Below, piece by piece: positions 16,342-25,158 of a stretch of DNA of 64,000 bases. A program made the position numbers and the translations under genes. The notes under the pieces are model-generated. The model had not been told where the DNA came from and did not search any database. It worked only from the letters and a program-made list of their open reading frames with translations. Source of the stretch: Cytophagaceae bacterium ABcell3. GTDB taxonomy: Bacteria; Bacteroidota; Bacteroidia; Cytophagales; Cytophagaceae. Location: NCBI GenBank assembly GCA_030913385.1, contig CP133159.1:2626584-2690583 (forward strand), in the 5' to 3' direction. The first letter of the stretch is position 1, and every line of letters begins with the position of its first letter.

Positions 16342-18084
16342 TTAAAGGTGTTTTCTCAATGTTGCATGCTTTTTGTCTGCAATTGCTCCCATAGCTTTAT
16401 GTATAGCAATCATTTTGGGATTGAAGTCTCCCACCCAAGCTAGCTGCACGGATTTATATTGGGGCAGTCGTTCTCCTGCTTTATAAGCATTTAATATAAG
16501 GGCTGACTCTAGGCCTAAGCATTGGTATTGAGGTATCACGCCCATTATTATTACCCTTGCACAGGTGAATCCTTTCAGTTTTTTATAAAATAGGAACTTT
16601 AGCTTCCCTATAGTATTCAAATTGCCTTTTACATATTTGAGCACCTCGTTGGCATCTGGCATGGCCACTAGTAGTGCGGCCGGCCTTTCATCTACATAGG
16701 CAAACCATATAAATGATGGTTCTACCACTGCTTTGATTTCGTTTAGGGAGTTTTTAAGGTAAGTTTCAGACATAGGGCTGAAATTTTGGAAGTCAGCCCA
16801 AGCTTCATTGTATATATTTACAAAATCTTTAGCATATCGGTCTGTGTGTTCATATTCAAAATGGCGAAAAGTATAACGTGGATTTTGATTAACTCGTTCT
16901 GCTATTTTTTTAAATCGTTCTGGTAGCCCATTTTTCAAATCCAGGTGATTTGTTAATTGGTTGTATGCTGTTTTGAAACCGTATTTTTCGAACAAGTCTT
17001 TATAATAAGGCGGGTTATAATTCATGCCATAGGAGGGTGGGGTGTACCCTTCCGTTAGCAAACCCCAAAACTTGTCATTTTCACCAAAGTTTGCCGGGCC
17101 TTCAATGATTTTTACTTGATGGTGTTCTTGAAGCCATGCTGTTGCTTTGTTAAACAAAGTTTCGGCTGCCTCATATTTATTTATGCATTCAAAAAAACCT
17201 ATTTTTCCAATCGTTTTTCCGTCCTCATGCATTTTATTAAAATCTATAAATGCCGCTATTCTTCCCGATACAACCCCCTGTTGATCTGTTAGTATCCACC
17301 TGCAAATATCGCCATGTGTAAAATATGGGTTTTTTAAAGGATCGAAAATTGCTTTTATTTCAGAGGCTAGGGGAGGTATCCAGTTGGGGTCTTTTTGATA
17401 AATAACTTTTGGTACAGATAAGAATGCACGCTCTGTCTCTGCATCACATACTTCAACTAGTTGATAAGATTTTTCTTTTACTGTTACAGAGGCTGGATCT
17501 GGATTGTATAAAATTTCTTTAGGGGCTAAAGTGCCAAAAACATAGTCCCAAAGGGTGGTGCTTATCCCAAAGGATTTATGAGGATATTTTGCGTGGTGGA
17601 GAAAGTGGCTCGATAAAATTGGTTTTAGCAAACCGTTTTCGGGCAATGTGTTGAAATGCGATAAAAAATGAATGATAATGTATAGAAAATACCCCATGGC
17701 CACCCCGCTTACCATTGCTAGACCCGCTATTTGAAAAGTCAGCAATGCGATAATAAATAATGTCAAAAAGACAATGCCTATGACAGAAAGTGGCATGGAT
17801 ATGTACTTTATCTCTTGGGGGTATTTATGGTGCATAATGTGATGATGTACGATGCTCCATATAGCTCCGGGTTTACTAGTGTGAAGGGTATATCGTGTGA
17901 TTAGATATTCCAGTAAAGTCCAAATAAGAAGACCACTAAAGAACAGTGCGCCAATTTGTATAAGGCTGAATCCGTGTTGGATTAAAAAAACTAACGAGGA
18001 AATTGAAAAGAAAGAAAGTGGGCCAAGATAGCTTAAAATGTATGGGTGAAGTAAGGTAGGGGTGTTTTCTTTTGCTTCTTTCAT
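16342..18084 (-). CDS. fatty-acid hydroxylase / GNAT-like acyltransferase fusion
   Basis: The 580-residue protein joins two modules. Residues 1-195 form a membrane fatty-acid-hydroxylase-type domain with about four spans and the di-iron histidine clusters HHHIMHH (80-86), HFLSH (139-143) and HFLHH (160-164). Residues about 215-580 resemble a double GNAT-type N-acyltransferase: PANFGENDKFWGLL, NYNPPYY, then SALLVAMPD-like and GVIPQYQCLGLESALI acyl-CoA loop region. Enzymes of the first kind hydroxylate lipids at carbon 2; large GNAT-like proteins acylate amines of sphingoid-type bases. The ATG at 18084 is chosen over 18135, which overlaps the FNR-type site. It heads an operon with an SDR and a lipoprotein. 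Function is inferred from domains. Confidence 0.75.
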   Translation of the reverse strand: MKEAKENTPTLLHPYILSYLGPLSFFSISSLVFLIQHGFSLIQIGALFFSGLLIWTLLEYLITRYTLHTSKPGAIWSIVHHHIMHHKYPQEIKYISMPLSVIGIVFLTLFIIALLTFQIAGLAMVSGVAMGYFLYIIIHFLSHFNTLPENGLLKPILSSHFLHHAKYPHKSFGISTTLWDYVFGTLAPKEILYNPDPASVTVKEKSYQLVEVCDAETERAFLSVPKVIYQKDPNWIPPLASEIKAIFDPLKNPYFTHGDICRWILTDQQGVVSGRIAAFIDFNKMHEDGKTIGKIGFFECINKYEAAETLFNKATAWLQEHHQVKIIEGPANFGENDKFWGLLTEGYTPPSYGMNYNPPYYKDLFEKYGFKTAYNQLTNHLDLKNGLPERFKKIAERVNQNPRYTFRHFEYEHTDRYAKDFVNIYNEAWADFQNFSPMSETYLKNSLNEIKAVVEPSFIWFAYVDERPAALLVAMPDANEVLKYVKGNLNTIGKLKFLFYKKLKGFTCARVIIMGVIPQYQCLGLESALILNAYKAGERLPQYKSVQLAWVGDFNPKMIAIHKAMGAIADKKHATLRKHL

Positions 18085-18453
18085 ATTTCTTTGCTTTCTA
18101 AGCCCAAACTTCTTTGTTAAATGAACTTCATACAATGATCTGTATCATTGAAAGGGAGGTTTTTTATGGTGACATTTATATATATTATTTATCAAATGGC
18201 TTTGAACCCTCATTGTACAGCAAATTTCGCATGATGAGAATAAAGACAAGGCTTTAGAGCTTTGTTAAATATTGCTTATATAGAAGTTTTGGTGTGTATT
18301 TCGGGTTTAATGTTTGTGGTTGTTTCCACCCTGGTAAGTGCGATAAGCTTTCTGGAAAATGATAATTCAGTTTGTTTAAATTGGTTTCGGTGAAGGAAAG
18401 ACTTATCGCATGAACAGGGTTGATAATGGTTGATTGGATTTAAATGATTTCTT
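18085..18453. other. intergenic region between the lipid operon and hlyIII
   Basis: 369 bases. It contains the best-formed FNR-type palindrome of the window (18133-18150). Apart from that I see no gene, terminator or repeat. A minus-strand frame at 18276-18503 overlaps the start of the HlyIII gene and has no family character. Confidence 0.6.
18133..18150. promoter_or_regulatory. FNR-type box with extended arms, upstream of lipid operon
   Basis: CAATGATctgtATCATTG is a perfect 7-bp inverted repeat around N4. The core TGAT-N4-ATCA is at 18136-18147, centred 57 bases before the ATG at 18084. A one-mismatch TAnnTTTG element (GAAGTTTG on minus, 18105-18112) sits where the -7 box of an FNR-activated promoter would be. 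Confidence 0.7.
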
Positions 18454-19095
18454 ATGAATAACCTGCCGCATAGCTCTAATATAGAGGAATTATTTAATAG
18501 CATTTCCCATGGGATAATGGCTTTGATTGCGGTGGCAGGTTTGGTGTTGTTAGTTTATTGTGGCGTAAAGAGCAGTGAGCAGTATGCTGTTTTAAGCTCT
18601 GTAATTTATGGTGCTAGCCTCCTCTCGTTATTTGGCGCTTCAGCGGTTTATCATGCAGTTCGAAAGGCAAAACTTAAACATAAATTTCGAATTTTAGATC
18701 ATGCAAATATTTACCTGTTAATCGCTGGTACTTATACACCCGTTGTGCTGCTTGTTGTTGGAGGGGTAACTGGATGGGTGATTTTTGCCATTCAATGGAT
18801 AATGGCTTTGGTGGGAATTGTTCTGAAACTGTTTTTTACTGGACGCTTTGAAATAGCCTCTGTAGTTATGTATGCTATAATGGGGTGGATGATCGTGTTT
18901 AAAATAGACTATTTATATGCAGAGCTTCCCGATACAGGGTTTTGGTTGTTGGTTTCAGGAGGCCTGGTGTATACTTTTGGTATAGTGTTTTATTTATTTG
19001 ATCATAAAATTCCTTTTGGTCACTTTGTGTGGCATCTCATGGTAATGACCGGTAGTGCCCTTCATTTTTTGCTCATAGCTGTTTATGTTATTTAG
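18454..19095 (+). CDS. hemolysin III / YqfA family (PAQR-type) membrane protein
   Basis: The 213-residue protein has seven membrane spans and the family histidines: NSISHGIMA in span 1, GASAVYHAV in span 2, and FDHKIPFGHFVWHL near the last span. Members are distant relatives of adiponectin receptors with a zinc site; in bacteria they affect membrane lipid or fluidity homeostasis, and the hemolysin name is historical. Length is standard. It is monocistronic, between the lipid operon and the GDPD-like gene on the opposite strand. Confidence 0.9.
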   Translation: MNNLPHSSNIEELFNSISHGIMALIAVAGLVLLVYCGVKSSEQYAVLSSVIYGASLLSLFGASAVYHAVRKAKLKHKFRILDHANIYLLIAGTYTPVVLLVVGGVTGWVIFAIQWIMALVGIVLKLFFTGRFEIASVVMYAIMGWMIVFKIDYLYAELPDTGFWLLVSGGLVYTFGIVFYLFDHKIPFGHFVWHLMVMTGSALHFLLIAVYVI

Positions 19096-19144
19096 GAAGT
19101 ACTGAAAAATGCCTTTGTTATACTGATTTCTTATTCAGTAGGCC

Positions 19145-19945
19145 CTATTTAGATTTGCTTTCTAAAATAATCTTCACTCTCTCATTGCTCAACAGCTTTC
19201 TTCTCCAAAGCATGTTAAACAAGTTCTTGTTGCTGTCATAAATGTGCCAAACCAAAATATCTTTATCAGAGAAATAATTGTCCATAAATGGAAATTGGCA
19301 ATGATAGCCAGAAATTGCATTGACGGGATATCTCTCTAAATTTTGATTGATTTCTTCTGCATAATCTTTTATTTCTTCATCTGATCTCCTGTTTGGCAAA
19401 AAGCTAGGTATGTAGTAGGATGTGTATATACCCGCCTCTGTAAAATGAGATAAATGTTTAGGGTTTGGCGATTCTACAATTACTTGTTTGTGTATTGAAA
19501 AATCTGTCAATAGTTTTTGTAGATGCGTCAAAGCTGGTGTACAGGAAGATGAGTCTAAATTTTTGAAATCTAACCAGTAGTAGTGGTTTTTTGGGTTTTC
19601 AAGTGCATCTATAAGTGTTTCAAGCGTTAAGTTTATGGACGGTTCTGATGGATGGTGGACATCGAAACAGTCTTCTTTTACTTTAAAAAAAACATCTATC
19701 TCAAAACCATTATAAACACATTCTACCTCCTTAAGATCCTCAATGGTATTGATTTGGTGGGCCCATACTTTCGAATCAAAGTTTTCCTTCAATAGGTCAT
19801 TTTTGCTGGCCTTCTTATTTGTGTTTGTGCTAATGTCTGGGTATTTCTTCGGAGGCAAAGAACTCAAGGTGTGCCTATAGTAATAACTATAGGATAATAT
19901 TAAAATAACTCCCAATGTTGCTACGAAGATGAGTTTATGCTTCAT
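19145..19945 (-). CDS. membrane-anchored GDPD/PI-PLC-like TIM-barrel protein
   Basis: The 266-residue protein starts with a single membrane anchor (LIFVATLGVILILSYSYYY). Its core reads like a shortened glycerophosphodiester-phosphodiesterase barrel: WAHQINTIEDL (His equivalent to the catalytic HRG), NGFEIDVFF (the ExD metal pair), FDVHHP (second His), then YYWLDFKNL and KQVIVESPNP. The usual HRG has become HQI, as in some eukaryotic FAM151-type relatives. The reaction is unproven. It is divergent from the FNR-type regulator, sharing the 221-base region with the TGAT-N4-ATCA palindrome at 20085. Confidence 0.6.
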   Translation of the reverse strand: MKHKLIFVATLGVILILSYSYYYRHTLSSLPPKKYPDISTNTNKKASKNDLLKENFDSKVWAHQINTIEDLKEVECVYNGFEIDVFFKVKEDCFDVHHPSEPSINLTLETLIDALENPKNHYYWLDFKNLDSSSCTPALTHLQKLLTDFSIHKQVIVESPNPKHLSHFTEAGIYTSYYIPSFLPNRRSDEEIKDYAEEINQNLERYPVNAISGYHCQFPFMDNYFSDKDILVWHIYDSNKNLFNMLWRRKLLSNERVKIILESKSK

Positions 19946-20084
19946 TTTTAACTTTATTCTGAATTTTCCTTCATGGTAATATGTTTATAAGTAAGGATAT
20001 AGGGAATTGTTTTAAATCGGTAAGGTCATATCTGGTTTCCGTTTTAAGTATTTTGGGGTTGGATTTTAAAAAGTGTCAAAAAAG

Positions 20085-20096
20085 TGATATGAATCA
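20085..20096. promoter_or_regulatory. FNR-type box upstream of the FNR-type regulator gene
   Basis: TGATatgaATCA, an exact match to the core, centred 76 bases before the ATG at 20167 and 145 bases from the divergent GDPD-like gene. It suggests autoregulation. Confidence 0.6.
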
Positions 20097-20166
20097 GTTT
20101 TTTCAATGATCTTCATTCTACCGAAAAATTGATATTCATGTGATCTTTGTAAAAAAAAGGATTTAT

Positions 20167-20868
20167 ATGAAAGCTCCTCTTCAAACATGTGAAAATTGTC
20201 AGCATAGAAAAGATTCTGTTTTCAAAGGGTGCGATATAGAGAAAGTTGCCGATATGGATCAACATAAATCCTGCTTTATGTATAAGAAAGGTCAAATAAT
20301 TTTTCATGAGGATGGCTTCCCTTCGGGATTATACTGTATTCATAGCGGCAAAGTAAAAATCGCAAAGAGCAACAGCGAAGGCAAAGAGCAAATTTTGAGG
20401 CTTGCAAAACAAGGTGATATCATCGGTTATCGCTCATTGGTTGCAGGTACACCATACTCTGCTTCTGGCGTTGTCCTGGAAGATGCCTTGGTTTGTTTCT
20501 TTTCTAAAGAATACTTTGAAAATAATTTATTGTATACATCTCCTGTAAGTATGGAGATTTCCAAACTTATGTCTGTGGAGTTAGGTAAGGCAGAAGAACG
20601 TATGACACACATGGCTCTAAAGCCGGTTAGGGAGCGGTTGGCTGAAGCACTTCTGTTGTTGCACCGGACTTTTAGCCAAGACAATACAGAGTGTACTTCT
20701 ATAAATATCCTTCGTGAAGACCTGGCCAATATTGTTGGAACCACCAAAGAAACAGCGATAAGGTTTCTTTCTGAATTTAAAAATGACAAAATAATTTCTT
20801 CCAGAGGGAGCAATATTGTCATACTAGATCTGGAAAGATTGATTCAAATAAGTAAAATGTATGACTGA
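20167..20868 (+). CDS. Crp/Fnr-family regulator with N-terminal cysteines (FNR/NnrR-type)
   Basis: The 233-residue protein has an N-terminal cysteine group (Cys8-X2-Cys11, Cys22, Cys36). A cNMP-type sensory barrel follows (GLYCIHSGKVKIAKSN, GDIIGYRSLVAGTPYSAS), then a dimer helix and a Crp helix-turn-helix (REDLANIVGTTKETAIRFL). In the recognition helix, ETAIR keeps the Glu and Arg of FNR's ETVSR, which contact TGAT half-sites. The cysteines could hold an O2- or NO-sensitive Fe-S cluster, although spacing differs from E. coli FNR. ATG 20167 is preferred to a GTG at 20140. The gene has a matching palindrome in its own promoter and lies beside norCBQD. Confidence 0.88.
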   Translation: MKAPLQTCENCQHRKDSVFKGCDIEKVADMDQHKSCFMYKKGQIIFHEDGFPSGLYCIHSGKVKIAKSNSEGKEQILRLAKQGDIIGYRSLVAGTPYSASGVVLEDALVCFFSKEYFENNLLYTSPVSMEISKLMSVELGKAEERMTHMALKPVRERLAEALLLLHRTFSQDNTECTSINILREDLANIVGTTKETAIRFLSEFKNDKIISSRGSNIVILDLERLIQISKMYD

Positions 20869-20893
20869 CTGTTAACGCATTTTATGTCTATAC

Positions 20894-20924
20894 GACTGCT
20901 TTTTTTTAGAGCAGTCTTTTTTTT
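20894..20924 (+). terminator. terminator of the FNR-type regulator
   Basis: GACTGCT (20894-20900) pairs with AGCAGTC (20910-20916) and is followed by eight T. The loop is also T-rich. Confidence 0.85.
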
Positions 20925-21041
20925 GTCTTATTATTGCTGTAAAGCAGAGAGGGAGCAAATTGCAACACAGAAAAATCAGTTGTTCTAATTCTTTGTCAAT
21001 TGCTGTAATTTCTTCTTGTATGGACGTGTTTTTTGATTAAT

Positions 21042-21075
21042 AAAAAAAGCCGGCATGAAAAATTTCCACACCGGC
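21042..21075 (-). terminator. terminator of norCBQD
   Basis: On minus, GCCGG (21075-21071) pairs with CCGGC (21053-21049) and is followed by seven T. It lies just beyond the norD stop at 21097. Confidence 0.8.
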
Positions 21076-21096
21076 CGATTATACATGAACTGTAGA

Positions 21097-22875
21097 TTAC
21101 ACATTGATTAACTTCTTGTAGAACTTTGCCATAGATATTGGTAAACAGTTGGGTGATGGCAAAATATCATAGCACTGGTGCCCAAACATTAAAGGCAGAT
21201 AATATCTGGCTTGAGTTTCGATGGCCAATGCCGAAGTATATATTTTATCATTGTTTAGTTCTTGAAGAGATTTTTTTACATCTTCAATCCCATACTGTCC
21301 TTCATATTTATCATAGTCATTAGGCTTTCCATCACTAAAAAGGATGATCCATTTTTTAGTGCCGGAAGCTTTTTTCATAAGAGCTCCTGCATGTCTTAAC
21401 GCCGGGCCAATACGAGTATAGCCTTCTGGTTCTAATGAAGCTACTTTTGTTTTTCCTACATTCCACGGTTGTTTGAAGTCCTTAACCGTTTTGTAGGTAC
21501 AGTGGTTATGCGTTCTTGAGCTGAAGCTGTCTATTTGGAACTCGATACCTAGCCGCTCAAAAGACTCTCCCAAAACAATGGCAGACTCTTTGGCTATATC
21601 CAAAATCCTTCTATCGCCAGTATAGGAATCGCTGGAAAGACTTGTGTCCAATAAAAGCAACACAGATACATCCTTGTTCTTTTTGCTCTTTGAAATATAT
21701 AAGTTTTCAGAAGGAGAACGCCTGCCGGTCAGTTCGGAGTAATTGTCTGCTACTGCATCAAAATCTACATCTTCTCCATCTTTCCGGTTTTTTACCGCCT
21801 CATACTCGTTGTTTATTTTGTTAAGCAACCTTACCATTTGCTCAATGAGGTTGCGACTTTTCATTAATGTGCCGTTGTAATAGTCCGGAGATGACTCAGA
21901 GTGGTAGTTGTAATACACCTGACAATAATCTTTTCTATAGCTCCTTTTTGAGAAATTCCATTCATCATAACTATAGACAATGTCTTCTGGGTGGATCGTT
22001 ACCGTTTCGTTCATCACCCCATGCGAAGAAAACTCTGCCTGATAAACCGAATGCGCAGGATCGTCTACCCTAACCGTAAACTTTAGGTTTAGCTCGTTCA
22101 GGGCTTCCTGGTCTTCTTGCAAAGAATCATCACCGTCCATTTGTCGCCATACACCATCAAACTCGTCGGCAGTTTCAACTTTCTCAAAGTTATGGGTGAG
22201 GCAGTAGTCGTCCATTTTTTCTCTGTCTACCTCTATTGTTTTGACGTCATCTGAAGGTTTTGCTTTAATTTCAGTGAGCGGTTTTTTTGATTCCTCGTCC
22301 TGCGGTTCAGGTTTTTTTAGTTCATCTGGGATATAATTTTTTTCTACAACAGTAGGTGGTTCTGCATACATCCATCGTCCATAAAGGAATGAATAGTCAA
22401 CAGGCTCTTCTTTGCTTTGAGCGTATACGTCTTCAGCTTTTTGTATAACTTTATGTATTGGGACAAGGTTTGGAAAATCGTCAAACAAAGCCTCCAGTAC
22501 CATTGGAGAAGATTCTAGCGCTTTTTTTCTTGATTCTTCAGGAGTATATTCCCCAGGTTTTTGCCAGTTTAATCCGATCTCCCTTTGTTTGGCAAGGTAA
22601 AAAGTCCTGAAAATATAGAAATCCGTGTTTTGCTCAATGGTTTCGCATCTGTTGTAGCTCACGGGCAGAAGCATGATGTCATTTTTCCAGCCGCCTTCTC
22701 TTTCGGCAGAATAAATGTTTACAGGAACTCCTGTCAAGGCACGTGCCAGTAAGGTAAGCCTAGGTTTTAGAGGCTCAAGCAATACAGTACGTGCCTCTTC
22801 AGCAGGATCCTTTTTATATCTGATGCTTTTGTAAACATCATATATTTTTTTGAATATTACCTGATCAAATTCCAT
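21097..22875 (-). CDS. norD: NorD, VWA-domain nitric oxide reductase activation protein
   Basis: NorD is needed with the AAA+ protein NorQ to insert non-heme iron into NorB. The 592-residue cytoplasmic protein has a variable N-terminal half with a Lys/Glu/Pro-rich linker around 185-215. A C-terminal von Willebrand A domain (about 395-592) carries the MIDAS motif DTSLS after VLLLL, with later GYTRIGPALRHAGALM and LFSDGKPNDYDKYEG. The start codon overlaps the norQ stop as TAATG, so the two are coupled. It is the last gene of norCBQD, before a strong terminator. Confidence 0.95.
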   Translation of the reverse strand: MEFDQVIFKKIYDVYKSIRYKKDPAEEARTVLLEPLKPRLTLLARALTGVPVNIYSAEREGGWKNDIMLLPVSYNRCETIEQNTDFYIFRTFYLAKQREIGLNWQKPGEYTPEESRKKALESSPMVLEALFDDFPNLVPIHKVIQKAEDVYAQSKEEPVDYSFLYGRWMYAEPPTVVEKNYIPDELKKPEPQDEESKKPLTEIKAKPSDDVKTIEVDREKMDDYCLTHNFEKVETADEFDGVWRQMDGDDSLQEDQEALNELNLKFTVRVDDPAHSVYQAEFSSHGVMNETVTIHPEDIVYSYDEWNFSKRSYRKDYCQVYYNYHSESSPDYYNGTLMKSRNLIEQMVRLLNKINNEYEAVKNRKDGEDVDFDAVADNYSELTGRRSPSENLYISKSKKNKDVSVLLLLDTSLSSDSYTGDRRILDIAKESAIVLGESFERLGIEFQIDSFSSRTHNHCTYKTVKDFKQPWNVGKTKVASLEPEGYTRIGPALRHAGALMKKASGTKKWIILFSDGKPNDYDKYEGQYGIEDVKKSLQELNNDKIYTSALAIETQARYYLPLMFGHQCYDILPSPNCLPISMAKFYKKLINV

Positions 22876-23657
22876 TAGAACGAAAGGGATATGATGTCTC
22901 TTAAAGCAGTTCCGGTAGTGTCGTCATCCGTTAAAGGTTGTACGATAGATACATCTGCCGACAACCGTGGCGGAAGGCCTGAATTCATTAGTTTGGCAGC
23001 ATCTACAAGGAGTCTGGTTGATACTGTTTCCATTAAACCGAGCTCAGTCAAGTTTCTGATTTTAGCACCTACTTTTACCAGTTTTTTAGCTGTTTCTTCA
23101 GAAACTTGTGTTTCTCTTTGGATAATTTCAGCCTCCGTAATAGGGTCTGGATAGTTAAAATGCATGGCTATAAACCGCTGGCGTGTGCTAGGTTTTAGTT
23201 CTTTCATGCCTTTTTGGTAGCCCGGGTTGTATGATGCTACTAGCATGAATTTTTCCGATGCTTGTATCTCTTCTCCAAGTTTGTCAATAAACAAGCTCCT
23301 TCTGTGGTCCGTGAGGGAGTGGATGGCAACAATTACATCAGGTCTGGCTTCTGCAATTTCATCGAGGTAAATAATGGCACCATTTTTTACTGCTTTGGTT
23401 AACGGGCCGTCAATCCATACGGTTTCCGCACCTTTTATAATATATCTGCCTATAAGGTCAGTGGCTGATGTTTCTTCGTGACAAGCAATGGTGAACAGTT
23501 CTTGTTCCAGCTCCCAGGCCATATGTTCAATGAATCTGGATTTGCCAGAGCCTGTTGGGCCTTTTATAAGTACCGGTAGTTTATTCGTAAAGGCATGTCT
23601 AAATACTTCCGATTCTTTGCCTGTCTGCTTATAATATGGTCTCTGTGTGATTTTCAT
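22875..23657 (-). CDS. norQ: NorQ/CbbQ-type MoxR AAA+ ATPase
   Basis: The 260-residue AAA+ ATPase has Walker A GPTGSGKS (33-40), Walker B IIYLDEIAEARPD, sensor 1 in LVASYNPGYQKG, and an arginine finger in PSTRQRF, in the CbbQ/NorQ/NirQ arrangement. With NorD it remodels NorB to load the FeB site. The ATG at 23657 fits family length; an upstream ATG at 23711 would add 18 residues with no conserved character. The gene lies 78 bases after norB and overlaps norD by one base. Confidence 0.95.
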   Translation of the reverse strand: MKITQRPYYKQTGKESEVFRHAFTNKLPVLIKGPTGSGKSRFIEHMAWELEQELFTIACHEETSATDLIGRYIIKGAETVWIDGPLTKAVKNGAIIYLDEIAEARPDVIVAIHSLTDHRRSLFIDKLGEEIQASEKFMLVASYNPGYQKGMKELKPSTRQRFIAMHFNYPDPITEAEIIQRETQVSEETAKKLVKVGAKIRNLTELGLMETVSTRLLVDAAKLMNSGLPPRLSADVSIVQPLTDDDTTGTALRDIISLSF

Positions 23658-23735
23658 TTCGGTTGTTTCTTTAGGTGTGTGGTGTTTTGTGAAAGGTAAG
23701 TAACAGGGCATTACCTGGTAATGCCCTGTACAGAC

Positions 23736-25133
23736 TTAAACTGTAGCAACTTCAACGTCAGAGTTGAAGGACTTTTTTGGGGTGTCAGACTCTATAGGGT
23801 CTGGACCTTCCAATGCTTCTTCGTTAGGCTTTCCATATTTGAAGAAGTTAATGATATATAAAGTGATACCTGTTGTAAATATGGCTGCACATATAAGCAT
23901 TACTACAAAGTGAATTTCCACTTCTTTCTGAACTACAAGGAAATCCATACCCATTATTCTTTCAAGGTAAACTTGAGCCACACCAGCTACTGCAAGTGCG
24001 GCAGTCATGCCAAACATGCCGATATTAGATAGCCAAAAAGCAAAAATTCCTATTTTGTTGTAGTAAATCTTTCTTCCTGTCATTAGAGGCATAGCATAAG
24101 CAATAATGGCAAGAACCAGCATTGCATAAGCTCCCCAGAAGGCAAGGTGTCCGTGCATGGCAGTTACTAGCGTACCGTGCGTGTACATGTTTACCTGAGG
24201 CAGGGTATGTGCTGCACCAAGAAGACCAGCGCCGATGAAAGAGGTAATAGCACAACCTAGTGTCCAGAATAGTGCTAGCTTGTTTGGATGGTTTCTGCCA
24301 CTTTTGCTGTACATAACCACTGCGAAGACGGCCATGCCCAGAAAAGCAAATATCTCAAGAAAACCGAATATACCCCCAATCCATAACCAGTAACTCGGAG
24401 TACCTATATAATAGTAGTGGTGACCTGTACCTAAAATGCCAGAAAGGAAAGTAAGGCCTACAATTACATAAAGCCATTTTTCAATAACTTCTCTGTCCAC
24501 CCCGGTAATTTTGATAAGAAGGTAAGCAAGGATACCACCCATAATAAGCTCCCATACACCTTCCACCCAAAGGTGAACAACATACCATCTGAAGAAAGAG
24601 TCTACTGTTTGGTTGTCGAACCAGATCATGCCCGGCAGGTAAAGAAGGGCTGCAAATAAAAGACCCATAGTAAGTACGATACTTGTGGTGGTAAACCTGT
24701 TTCCTTTCCAGACGGTCATCAATATATTGAACAGGAATGCCAACACATTGACCACTACCAGATAGTCAAGCGGACGAGGTATTTCTAAGAATTTACGACC
24801 TTCCCACCAGTTGAAGTGGAAACCCCCAATAGCAATGACACCAACCACAAGAAGTGATATAAGTTGTACATAAGCCAGCTTTACCGACCATATTTCTCTT
24901 TGAGATTCTTCAGGGATAATGTAATGGGCGGCCCCCATAAAGCCAGTCAGTAACCATACGACTAGTAAGTTGGTGTGTGTTGCCCTCGCTGCATTGAACG
25001 GTACCCAATCGTGGAGGACATCGTAACCAATACGGGCAAATCCCATGATAAAGCCATAAATGATTTGCAGTGCTAATAATGCCATACAGGATACAAAGAA
25101 CCAGTAGGCGACTTTTTGCGATTTGTATTTCAT
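23736..25133 (-). CDS. norB: nitric oxide reductase large subunit NorB (cytochrome c-dependent type)
   Basis: NorB reduces two NO to N2O at a heme b3-FeB site in the inner membrane. The 465 residues give twelve spans. Expected ligands are present: His53 (THTNLL) for heme b; His187 in VVHLWVEGVWE and His238-His239 in GTGHHYY for FeB, with Glu191 and Glu195; and His327/His329 in MHGHLAFWG for hemes b3 and b. There is no N-terminal quinol-oxidising extension, so it is cNOR rather than qNOR. A short acidic tail is unusual but harmless. It lies 25 bases after norC. Confidence 0.98.
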   Translation of the reverse strand: MKYKSQKVAYWFFVSCMALLALQIIYGFIMGFARIGYDVLHDWVPFNAARATHTNLLVVWLLTGFMGAAHYIIPEESQREIWSVKLAYVQLISLLVVGVIAIGGFHFNWWEGRKFLEIPRPLDYLVVVNVLAFLFNILMTVWKGNRFTTTSIVLTMGLLFAALLYLPGMIWFDNQTVDSFFRWYVVHLWVEGVWELIMGGILAYLLIKITGVDREVIEKWLYVIVGLTFLSGILGTGHHYYYIGTPSYWLWIGGIFGFLEIFAFLGMAVFAVVMYSKSGRNHPNKLALFWTLGCAITSFIGAGLLGAAHTLPQVNMYTHGTLVTAMHGHLAFWGAYAMLVLAIIAYAMPLMTGRKIYYNKIGIFAFWLSNIGMFGMTAALAVAGVAQVYLERIMGMDFLVVQKEVEIHFVVMLICAAIFTTGITLYIINFFKYGKPNEEALEGPDPIESDTPKKSFNSDVEVATV

Positions 25134-25158
25134 AACGTCTGAAGTTTAAGTCTGTGGT

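Noticed and set aside
18276-18503. Minus-strand frame overlapping the hlyIII start
   Set aside because: It runs across the HlyIII start codon in antisense, with no recognisable features.
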